Source: a bacterium
GTDB lineage: Bacteria > Actinomycetota > Thermoleophilia > Solirubrobacterales > 70-9
Length of the DNA stretch: 13,684 nucleotides
NCBI GenBank assembly: GCA_002919115.1
Contig: PKER01000269.1
Location: 1-13,684 of the forward strand
Reading direction: 5' to 3'
Shown: positions 1-7,300 of the stretch, one piece after another
Numbering within the stretch: the stretch's first letter is position 1
Layout: every line of letters starts with the position of its first letter
Program-made: the position numbers and the translations under genes
The notes under the pieces: model-generated
What the model was told of the DNA's origin: nothing
The model's database searches: none
The model's input: the letters and a program-made list of their open reading frames with translations, nothing else

Positions 1-399
1 CTGGCCGCGCCGGTGGCGGCGCTCGCCGCGCTCATCGCCATCGACCTCGCGCTCGGGGGCGACGCGCATTTCACGCGGTCGGTGCTCGAGGCGGGCGGGC
101 TGGGCGAGCTCGGCGAGGTCGCCGAGCGGCGCCTGCGGCTGAGCGGGAAGAGCTTCGTCAACTACTCGGGCTCGGTCGCGCTGTGGGCGGCGATCGCCGC
201 GCTCGCGGCCGGGATCGTCTGGCGCCGCCGCGTGCTCGGCTGGTTCGACCGGCGGGCGGCCCGCGCCGGCTTCATCGGGTCCGCCACCGCGACGCTGGTG
301 GGCACGGTTGCGAACGACTCCGGGGCCCTCATCCTCATGGTGGGTACTGCGATAACCTCGCTGTGCGCGGCTTACGCCTGGGCTGGCCGCCGCGCGTGA
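1..399 (+). CDS. C-terminal fragment of a multi-pass membrane protein
   Basis: The reading frame is open from the first base, so the real start lies upstream of the window; 132 residues are visible. The first part is soluble or loop-like, with an ERRLRLSGKSF stretch. A hydrophobic helix follows (VALWAAIAALAAGIVW), then a short basic loop (RRRVLGWFDRRAARAG). The last 40 residues hold one or two more membrane segments containing the motif TVANDSGALI. An Asn-Asp-Ser-Gly motif inside the last membrane helices is something I associate with large actinobacterial integral membrane proteins, but I cannot name the family. The stop lies 30 bases before the glycosyltransferase fusion gene on the same strand, so the two may share a transcript. 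Coding is certain; function is unknown. Confidence 0.75.
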   Translation: MAAPVAALAALIAIDLALGGDAHFTRSVLEAGGLGELGEVAERRLRLSGKSFVNYSGSVALWAAIAALAAGIVWRRRVLGWFDRRAARAGFIGSATATLVGTVANDSGALILMVGTAITSLCAAYAWAGRRA

Positions 400-429
400 C
401 CCCGCATTCCAGCCCTCTTTCCTCCCTGC

Positions 430-2742
430 ATGCGAATCGCGCTCGTCACGCCCTACTCGTGGACTTTCCCCGGCGGGGTCAATCGGCATGTCGAGGAGCT
501 CGCGGAGGAGTTCCTGCGGCGCGGCCACGACGTGCGGGTGCTCGCGCCCTGGGACCCGCCCGACCGCATCGCCCGGCTCACGCACCGCGGCTGGCCCGAG
601 CCGCGTGAGCGCCCCGAGTACCTGCGCGCGCTGGGGCGCACGGTAGGGATCGGCGCGAACGGCGCCGTCTCCAACCTCTCGACCTTCCCGGAGGGCGTCT
701 CCGCCCTGCGGCGCGAGCTCGACGCCTTCCGCCCCGACGTCGTCCACGTGCACGAGCCGGTCGCTGGCGTCGTCGGCTGGGACGCCTGCTCGTACCGGGG
801 TGCGCCCGTCGTGGGCACGTTCCACGCCTACTCGACCAAGCCGATCCCCAACCACATCGCGAACCTGTGCGGCGCCCGCCGGAAGTTCAACCAGCTCGCC
901 GCCCGGATCGCGGTCTCGGAGGCCGCGGCCTGGACCGGCAGGCGCTGGTTCGGCGGCTCGTACACGATCGTCCCCAACGGGGTCGACCTCGACGCGGCGC
1001 CCAGCGGGCCCAAGCCGCCCGCCGATCATCTGCGCGTGCTCTTCGTGGGGCGGCCCGAGCCGCGCAAGGGGCTGCCGGTGCTGCTGCAGGCCTTCGACGC
1101 CCTCATCGAGCACGTGCCGTCGCGGCTGCAGATCATCGGCGCCGAGCGCGCCGACGTCGAGCGTTACGTCGCCGATCCCGACACGCTCCGCTACCTGGAC
1201 GTGCTGGGCCGCGTCGACGAGGAGGAGCTGTGGCGGCGCCTGCACGAGGCGGACGTGCTCTGCGCCCCGTCGCTCTCGGGCGAGAGCTTCGGGATGATCC
1301 TCACCGAGGCGTTCGCCGCCGGGACCCCGGTGATCGCGTCCAACATCGCCGGCTACTCGGAGGTCGTCACCGACGGCGTCGACGGGATCCTGGTGCCGCC
1401 CGCGGACCCGCAGCGCCTCGCCGAGGAGCTTCAGCTCATGTACCACGAGCCCGCGCGCCGGCAGGCGATGGCGCGCGCGGCGCGCGGGTCGGCGCTCCGC
1501 TACGGCTGGGGCCGCGTCGCCGACCAGGTCGAGCGCGTGTACGAGCGCGCCCAGTACGTGTCCGAGCCCGAGAGCCGGCTCGAGGCGTTCGCGCGGCGGA
1601 CCGGGATCGTGCCGATCGACGGCTCGCGGCCGCGCCCGCCGGTGCGCCTGCCCTCGCTCGACCCGGAGCCTGTCAAGGCGGCCACCCGGACCCGCACGGT
1701 GCGGCGGACGGCGCTCACGATCGCCGGCGTCCTGGCGATCGGGCTGACCGCGCTGGCAGCGAACCGGGTCGGGCTCGACAGCGTCGCGCGCAGCATCGTG
1801 CGCTCGGACGCCACATGGCTCTTGGTCGCGACGGGGCTCATGATCGCGTCGCTGTTCTTGCGCGCGATCTCCTGGACCGCGATCGCGCGCGCCGCGCTGC
1901 CGCGCACCCCGCTGCGCCGGCGCGACGTGGCCTCGGCGACGATGATCGGCGTGCTCATGTCGGCCACCCTGCCCGCGCGCCTGGGTGAGCCTGCGCGCGC
2001 GATGGTGCTCGCGCGCAGGACCGGGCGGATGCGCGAGAACCTGCCCGTCCTGCTGGGCACCCTGGTCTCGCAGACCTCGCTCAACATCATCGCGCTGATC
2101 CTGCTCGGGGTGATCATCGTCAGCACCACCGACCTGTTCCACGCGCGGACCGAGCGGCTGTTTCTGTTCAGCCTCGCGCCCCTGGCGCTGCTGATCGCGG
2201 TCGTGCTGGCGCCCACGCTGGTGCGGCGCAACGGATCGGGGCGCGTGGCGCGCGTGGTCGGCGCCGTGCGCGAGGCGCTCGTCAAGGTGCGGCGCGGCCT
2301 CGTGGTGTACAAGGACCCGCGCCGCGGCCCGCTCGCCGCGGGGGCCCAGTTCGCGGCCTGGGGCCTGCAGCTCCTGGCCTGCTTCGTCCTGTTCACCGCG
2401 CTCGGCCTCGACCGCTACGTGGAGGTGGGGATCGGCGCGGCGGCGGCCGTGCTCTTCGCCGTGAACGTCACCGCGGTCGTGCCGGCGACGCCTTCGAACA
2501 TCGGCGTCTTCCAGCTCGCCGTGATCAGCGTGCTCACCACCGGGTTCGGGGTGAGCGCCGCGGACGCGCTCGCCTACGGCGTGGTGCTGCAGGCGGTGGA
2601 GATCGCGACCGCCCTCATGCTCGGCCTGCCGGCGCTCGTGCGCGAGGGCATGACCTGGCAGGACCTGCGCCTGCAGGCGCTCTCGACCGCGCCCGTGCGC
2701 CTCTCGCCCCGGCCGGACGACGGCGCGACGGACCTGGGTTAG
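430..2742 (+). CDS. Fusion of PimA-like GT4 glycosyltransferase and LPG-synthase-type membrane domain
   Basis: 770 residues in two modules. Residues 1-385 are a GT-B retaining glycosyltransferase of family GT4, closest in style to phosphatidylinositol mannosyltransferase PimA. Visible are the N-terminal PGGVNRHV loop (14-21), VHVHEP with His108, PNGVD, the donor-phosphate pair Arg208/Lys213 in GRPEPRKG, and the EX7E pair Glu285/Glu293. The reaction would be transfer of a sugar, probably mannose, from a nucleotide-sugar donor to a lipid acceptor at the inner face of the membrane. From about residue 427 the protein becomes a polytopic membrane domain (roughly 8 helices) of the UPF0104/lysylphosphatidylglycerol synthase TM family (PF03706), with GEPAR at 519-523 and PATPSNIG at 685-692. 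That domain may anchor the enzyme or move its lipid product. The start fits the usual GT4 N-terminus, but the 5' side is pyrimidine-rich with no Shine-Dalgarno. Donor and acceptor are inferred. Confidence 0.88.
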   Translation: MRIALVTPYSWTFPGGVNRHVEELAEEFLRRGHDVRVLAPWDPPDRIARLTHRGWPEPRERPEYLRALGRTVGIGANGAVSNLSTFPEGVSALRRELDAFRPDVVHVHEPVAGVVGWDACSYRGAPVVGTFHAYSTKPIPNHIANLCGARRKFNQLAARIAVSEAAAWTGRRWFGGSYTIVPNGVDLDAAPSGPKPPADHLRVLFVGRPEPRKGLPVLLQAFDALIEHVPSRLQIIGAERADVERYVADPDTLRYLDVLGRVDEEELWRRLHEADVLCAPSLSGESFGMILTEAFAAGTPVIASNIAGYSEVVTDGVDGILVPPADPQRLAEELQLMYHEPARRQAMARAARGSALRYGWGRVADQVERVYERAQYVSEPESRLEAFARRTGIVPIDGSRPRPPVRLPSLDPEPVKAATRTRTVRRTALTIAGVLAIGLTALAANRVGLDSVARSIVRSDATWLLVATGLMIASLFLRAISWTAIARAALPRTPLRRRDVASATMIGVLMSATLPARLGEPARAMVLARRTGRMRENLPVLLGTLVSQTSLNIIALILLGVIIVSTTDLFHARTERLFLFSLAPLALLIAVVLAPTLVRRNGSGRVARVVGAVREALVKVRRGLVVYKDPRRGPLAAGAQFAAWGLQLLACFVLFTALGLDRYVEVGIGAAAAVLFAVNVTAVVPATPSNIGVFQLAVISVLTTGFGVSAADALAYGVVLQAVEIATALMLGLPALVREGMTWQDLRLQALSTAPVRLSPRPDDGATDLG

Positions 2743-2771
2743 GGCGTCAGGAGTCGCGAACTCTCGCGAGC

Positions 2772-2812
2772 CTTTCGCACCGCGAAAGCGCAGTCAAGGC
2801 TCCCCGGGAGCC
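2772..2812. terminator. Two hairpins between convergent genes, possible bidirectional terminator
   Basis: In the 98-base gap between the converging fusion gene and beta-helix gene there are two perfect inverted repeats. CTTTCGC (2772-2778) pairs with GCGAAAG (2782-2788) across a 3-base loop. GGCTCC (2798-2803) pairs with GGAGCC (2807-2812), also across a 3-base loop. A smaller palindrome, CTCGCGAG, lies at 2763-2770. No T-run follows any stem on either strand. Termination is therefore inferred from position and structure; T-less hairpins between convergent genes are common in GC-rich actinobacteria. Confidence 0.45.
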
Positions 2813-2840
2813 CTAACCGCGCACTCGCGGGAGGTGCGGG

Positions 2841-4115
2841 TCAGCGCTTCTTGCCCTTCTTCTTCGCCTTCTTCGGCTTGAACTCGTAGGCCCCGATGTC
2901 GCGGCGCGCGCCGCGCTTGCCGTCGCCGTCGATCAGGCGCTTGCGCCCGTCGAGGTCCTTCTTCGACTCGCCGGGCTTCGGCTTGCCGGGCTGGCCGCGG
3001 TCGATCAGCTTCGAGTTCGGGCGCAGGCGGTAGTTGCCCTTCTTCGCTCTCACGAAGCGCGGGTTCGCGGCGGTGACCCCGCGCCCGATCTTGATCGTGC
3101 CCGGGCCGCTCTCCTGGCGGCTGCCCTTCTTCAGGGCGCTCCAGGCGATGTCCAAGTCGGCCGTGGTCGTGCCCTCGCAGCCGGTGTCCAGGGCGGTGCG
3201 CTCGAGCGCGGTGGCGAAGCCGTGGACGATCGAGCTGCGCAGGGTCACCGTGATCGTGGGGCACGCGAACGGGGGGAGCAGCCCGGTCGCGATCGCCTGG
3301 ACGCCTGTACCGCCGTTCTGGGCCGCGACCACGGTCGCGTTCTTCAGGACCAGGGAATGGTCGTCGAAGCCGTTGACCACCAGGCGTACGCCGTCGCCGC
3401 CGCCCACGGCACGGACGAGCACGGTGTCGAGCTTGAGGCTGCCGGACGAGACCAGGACGCCGACCGTGGTCGCGGCGATGCTCGAGCGCACGATCCTGGG
3501 CGTGTCCTGGGACCCCCCGATCACGCCCACGGGCGCTTTGACCTTGACCTCCCGCGCGAGCGAGCCCGGGGCCCCCATCTGCAGCCCGACGGTGTTCGGG
3601 TCGCTGCCCCGCATGGCGATCTCGCTGCGCTCGATGCGGGAGTCCGTGTAGAGGAAGACGCCGGTCTGGTTCACGTTCGCGTCGCTGGCCACCCGGACGT
3701 TTCGGACGACCCCGCTGGCGAGGATCCCGGTCGAGCCGGCGCCGTCGTCCACGTCGACGGCCAGCTTCTCCACACGCGTCTCGGCATCGTTGACGGTGAG
3801 GACGGTCTGGAAGGGAGCCGGGGTGGCGGGCCGCAGCGTCGTCTTGTTCTTGCCGGCGCCGACGATCACGACCGGGTTGCCCAGGGGCACGGTCCAAGGC
3901 CCGTCGTCGAAGACGTGCGGCCCGAGCTCGATGCGGTCGCGCCCGCCGGTCAAGCTGGCCGCGGCCAGCGCGGTCCCGATCGACGGGTGCGCGGTGCCGC
4001 CTGCGGCCACGCACTTCGGCTTCTGCACGCAGAACTTCTCCGCCTGCGCGGCGGCCGGCAGCGCCAGGCCGAGTGCGGCCCCGACGGCCAGAAGCGCCAA
4101 CGTTCGCCTTCCCAT
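2841..4115 (-). CDS. Secreted beta-helix-type protein ending in DIGAYE and a Lys-rich tail
   Basis: 424 residues when started at the ATG at 4115. This start has AAAGGGGG five bases upstream and gives a clean signal peptide (MGRRTLALLAVGAALGLALP, cleavage after AQA, about residue 25). An in-frame GTG eight codons earlier (4139) has no such support. The mature protein begins with a close Cys pair (CVQKPKC). It then shows repeated short strands of the kind ILASGVVRNVRV, TGVFLYTDSRIERSEI and VGVLVSSGSLKLDTVLV, typical of a right-handed parallel beta-helix. Near the end is NPRFVRAKKGNYRLRPNS, then LIDRG and DIGAYEF, the hallmark closing motif of many secreted actinobacterial beta-helix proteins. 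The final residues, KPKKAKKKGKKR, are strongly cationic. No catalytic residues are recognisable, so a surface or adhesive role is only a guess. Transcription comes from the divergent region shared with metH. Confidence 0.85.
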   Translation of the reverse strand: MGRRTLALLAVGAALGLALPAAAQAEKFCVQKPKCVAAGGTAHPSIGTALAAASLTGGRDRIELGPHVFDDGPWTVPLGNPVVIVGAGKNKTTLRPATPAPFQTVLTVNDAETRVEKLAVDVDDGAGSTGILASGVVRNVRVASDANVNQTGVFLYTDSRIERSEIAMRGSDPNTVGLQMGAPGSLAREVKVKAPVGVIGGSQDTPRIVRSSIAATTVGVLVSSGSLKLDTVLVRAVGGGDGVRLVVNGFDDHSLVLKNATVVAAQNGGTGVQAIATGLLPPFACPTITVTLRSSIVHGFATALERTALDTGCEGTTTADLDIAWSALKKGSRQESGPGTIKIGRGVTAANPRFVRAKKGNYRLRPNSKLIDRGQPGKPKPGESKKDLDGRKRLIDGDGKRGARRDIGAYEFKPKKAKKKGKKR

Positions 4116-4163
4116 AGGAACCCCCTTTAGGTCGCCCACCCGAAGAAGCGTCTCAGCGCGCGC

Positions 4164-4192
4164 ACGCTAGCCGACGGGCGGCCGCCGATCAA
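4164..4192 (-). promoter_or_regulatory. Leftward promoter for the beta-helix gene
   Basis: On the minus strand, TTGATC (4192-4187) and TAGCGT (4169-4164) are separated by 17 bases. They match the actinobacterial -35 TTGAC-like and -10 TANNNT patterns with ideal spacing. The predicted transcript starts about 4157, leaving a leader of roughly 40 bases before the ATG at 4115. Seen by eye only. Confidence 0.6.
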
Positions 4193-4212
4193 GGGGCGGT
4201 CGCGCCACCCTC

Positions 4213-4218
4213 TATGCT
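4213..4218 (+). promoter_or_regulatory. Probable -10 box (TATGCT) of the metH transcript
   Basis: TATGCT fits the actinobacterial -10 pattern TANNNT and ends eight bases before the first paired base of the riboswitch. The RNA would therefore begin at about 4225, exactly where the aptamer begins. No good -35 hexamer is seen 17-18 bases upstream; that stretch (4189-4195) overlaps the -35 of the divergent promoter. The placement against the riboswitch is the main support. Confidence 0.6.
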
Positions 4219-4226
4219 CTCCGGCA

Positions 4227-4322
4227 TCCATCAAGAGCGGCCGAGGGACCCGGCCCTGTGACGTCGCAGCAACCCGCCTCGCGGTGATCCGCGGACAGGG
4301 TGCTACAGCCGGGATCGATGGA
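4227..4322 (+). promoter_or_regulatory. SAM riboswitch, SAM-I core with P4 missing (SAM-I/IV-variant-like)
   Basis: The core aligns base for base with the SAM-I aptamer. P1 is TCCATC (4227-4232) with GATGGA (4317-4322). AAGAG follows at 4233-4237. P2 uses GCG (4237-4239) with CGC (4265-4267), and GAGGGA (4243-4248) faces GTGA (4258-4261), as in the P2 kink-turn. GCAACC is at 4269-4274. P3 is CCC (4273-4275) with GGG (4298-4300), capped by CGCGG-TGAT-CCGCG (4280-4293), followed by GGTGCTA (4299-4305). The P2 loop CCCGG (4249-4253) can pair with CCGGG (4309-4313), which is the SAM-I pseudoknot. Positions known to contact SAM are kept: A4271, U4301, and the U4231-A4318 pair. Only GATC-like linker bases lie between the pseudoknot strand and P1, so there is no P4 hairpin. 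No terminator follows, and P1 covers part of the downstream ribosome binding site, implying control of translation. Confidence 0.93.
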
Positions 4323-4327
4323 GGTGA
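4320..4327 (+). promoter_or_regulatory. Shine-Dalgarno GGAGGTGA overlapping riboswitch P1
   Basis: Eight consecutive bases match the complement of the 16S rRNA 3' end (AGGAGGTGATC core). Its first three bases, G4320, G4321 and A4322, are also the last three of the P1 3' strand, so the SAM-bound fold would hide them. The distance from the last G of GGAGG (4324) to a TTG at 4332 is seven bases, which is ideal. The distance to the metH ATG is about 50 bases, far too long for direct use. Confidence 0.75.
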
Positions 4328-4331
4328 ACCC

Positions 4332-4379
4332 TTGACTGCGTCCGCAATTACCCCACACCCGTACGATCAGCGCGGATGA
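4332..4379 (+). CDS. 15-codon leader ORF coupled to metH by ATGA overlap
   Basis: Starting from TTG, the frame reads MTASAITPHPYDQRG and stops at TGA 4377-4379, overlapping the metH ATG (4376-4378) as ATGA. The TTG sits at ideal distance from the strong Shine-Dalgarno within the riboswitch. The metH ATG itself has no SD, and its own frame has no earlier start before a stop at 4325-4327. The simplest reading is a leader translated only when P1 is open, delivering ribosomes to metH by termination and reinitiation. The peptide has no Met, Cys or SAM-related pattern beyond its initiator, so it looks like a coupling device and not an attenuator peptide. The alternative is a frameshift or sequence error that split an N-terminal extension from metH. 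No homologues could be checked. Confidence 0.55.
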   Translation: MTASAITPHPYDQRG

Positions 4380-7300
4380 GCGATCGTGACTTCCTAGCTG
4401 CCGTCCGCGAGCGCGTCGTCGTCTTCGACGGCGGCATGGGCGCGACCCTGGAGCAGTTCGACCTGACGGCCGAGGACTACGGCGGCCTCCAGGGGAAGTG
4501 TCACGAGGCGCTCGTGCTCCACCGCCCCGACGTGATCGAGGGCGTGCACGCATCCATGCTCGACGCCGGGGCGGAGGTGGTCGAGACCGACACCTTCCAG
4601 GGCAGCAGGCTGAAGCTCGCGGAGTGGGGGCTGGCCGACCACACCGTCGAGATCAACCGCAGGGCCGCCGAGATCGCTCGCAAGGCCGCGGGCCCGAACC
4701 GGTTCGTCGCCGGCTCGATCGGGCCGACCGGCTTTCTGCCCGCCTCCGACGACCCGACGCTCGGGAACATCACCTTCCGCGAGCTCGTCGAGGTGTTCGA
4801 CGAGCAGGCCGGGGCGCTCCTCCAAGGCGGGGTCGACCTGCTGATCATCGAGACCCAGCAGGACATCCTCGAGACCAAGGCCGCGATCTTCGGCGCCCGC
4901 GAGGCCTTCAAGCGCGTCGGGCGCAGCGTGCCGCTGATGGCGAGCATGTTCATCCTGCGCGAGTCGGGCGGCATGCTGCTCGGCACCGACCTGCCCGCGC
5001 TCACCACCACGCTGAACGCGCTCGGCGTCGACGTCCTCGGCCTGAACTGCTCGACCGGGCCCGAGGACATGCGCGACGCGATCCGGTACCTGGGCGAGCA
5101 CTCGCCCGTGCCCGTGCACTGCATCCCGAACGCGGGCATCCCGCGCCAGGGCCCGAACGGCGAGACGATCTTCCCCGAGGAGCCGGAGCCGCTCGCGAAC
5201 ACGCTCGGCGAGTACGTGGAGCGCTACGGCGTGGGCATCGTCGGCGGCTGCTGCGGCACCACCCCCGACCACATCCGCGCGATCCGCGAGCGGGTGGGGG
5301 AGAACCGCAAGCCCCTGCCGCGCCCGGCGCCCGGCCCGGTGCAGGTCGCGAGCATGATCACCGCGACGCCGCTCGTGCAGGAGCCGCGCCCGACCTTGGT
5401 CGGTGAGCGCGTCAACTCGCAGGGCTCGCGCAAGGCGAAGGAGCTCTTGCTTGCCGAGGACTACGACGGCCTCGTGCAGGTGGCTGAGGACCAGGTGACC
5501 GGCGGCGCCCACGTGCTCGACGTCTGCGTCGCGCTCACCGAGCGCCAGGACGAGGCCGAGCAGATGCGCGAGGTCGTCAAGCGAATCTCGCTCACCCAGC
5601 CCGCGCCGATCCAGGTCGACTCGACCGAGCCCGAGGTGATCCAGGCCGCGCTCGAGGCGATCCCCGGGCGCGCGATCGTCAACTCGATCAACCTCGAGGC
5701 CGGCCGCGAGAAGGCCGACCGGGTGATCCCGCTCGCCAAGGCGCACGGCGCCGCGCTGATCGCGCTCACGATCGACGAGCAGGGGATGGCGAAGACGCCG
5801 GAGCGCAAGCTCGAGGTCGCGCAGCGGATCGCCGCGCTCGCCGACGAGCACGGCTACCCGCGCGAGCTGTTGATCTTCGACCCGCTCACGTTCACGCTCA
5901 CCACCGGCGACGAGGAGTGGCGCGACTCCGCGATCGCGACGATCGAGGGGATCAAGCTGATCAAGCGCGAGCTGCCCGAGGTGAAGACCTCGCTGGGCGT
6001 CTCCAACGTCTCGTTCGGCGTGAGCCCGCAGGCCCGGGCCGTCCTCAACTCGGTGTTCCTGCACCACTGCGTGGAGGCGGGCCTCGACCTCGCGATGGTC
6101 AACCCGAACCACATCACGCCCTACGGCGAGATCCCCGAGGCGGAGCGCGCGCTCGCCGACGATCTGGTTTTCAACCGCCGCGAGGACGCGCTCGCGCGGT
6201 TCATCGCGCACTTCGAGCAGAAGGGGGAGACCGAGGAGGCCGAGACCGAGGACCCCACCGCCGGCATGGAGCCCGAGGAGGCCCTGCACTGGCACATCCT
6301 GCGCCGCCGCAAGGAGGGCGTCGAGGAGTGGATCGACCGCTCCGTCGAGAAGATCGGCGCTGTGCCGACGCTGAACGACGTGCTGCTGCCCGCCATGAAG
6401 GAGGTCGGCGACAAGTTCGGGGCGGGCGAGCTGATCCTGCCGTTCGTCCTGCAGTCGGCCGAGGTGATGAAGCGCGCCGTCGCCCGGCTCGAGCGCTACC
6501 TCGACCGGATCGAGGGCCACACGAAGGGCAAGGTCGTGCTCGCGACGGTGTTCGGCGACGTGCACGACATCGGCAAGTCGCTCGTCAACACGATCCTCAC
6601 CAACAACGGCTACACGGTGATCGACCTGGGCAAGCAGGTCCCGATCGACACGATCATCGACGCCGCCGTCGAGCACGAGGCCGACGCGATCGGGCTCTCC
6701 GCGCTGCTGGTCTCGACCTCCAAGCAGATGCCCCTCTGCGTGCAGGAGCTGCACGAGCGCGGCCACCGCTTCCCGGTCCTGATCGGCGGGGCGGCGATCA
6801 ACCGCGACTTCGGCAGGCGCATCCTCTACCCGCACGGCGAGGAGTCCGACGAGGTCTACGAGCCGGGCGTCTTCTACTGCAAGGACGCGTTCGCCGGGCT
6901 CGCGACGATGGACAAGCTCGTCGACGGCGAGGCGCGCGAGCAGCTCATCGCGCAGATCCGCGAGGAGGCGCGCAAGCTGCGCGAGCGCCCCAAGGTGGAG
7001 GACGACGCGCCGCCGGTCACCGACGACTCGGTGCGCTCCGCGGCGCGCACCGACGTGCCGATCCCGACGCCGCCGTTCTGGGGCGTGCGCGACATCGACG
7101 TCGACCTCGACGAGGTCTTCCCCTACCTCGACCGCCACGTGCTCTTCAAGCTCCACTGGGGCGGGCGCGGCAAGAAGGGCGAGGAGTGGCGGCGCATCGT
7201 CGAGGGCCATGACGGCGAGGAGGGCTTCCGCGCGCGGCTCGAGCGGATGTGGCGGGAGCAGGACTACCTGCACCCGAAGGCGCGGCTGGGGTACTTCCCG

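Noticed and set aside
867..1988. 373-codon plus-strand ORF overlapping the fusion gene in another frame
   Set aside because: Its composition is almost entirely Arg/Ala/Gly/Pro; it is a shadow of the glycosyltransferase frame.
4116..4139. GTG at 4139 as start of the beta-helix gene
   Set aside because: It has no SD, and the extra eight codons span the SD of the ATG at 4115, which gives a cleaner signal peptide.
4318..4335. ATG at 4318 opening a 5-codon ORF (MEVNP) that ends in TTGA overlap with the leader start
   Set aside because: The ATG is inside P1, has no SD, and its overlap with the TTG is probably chance.
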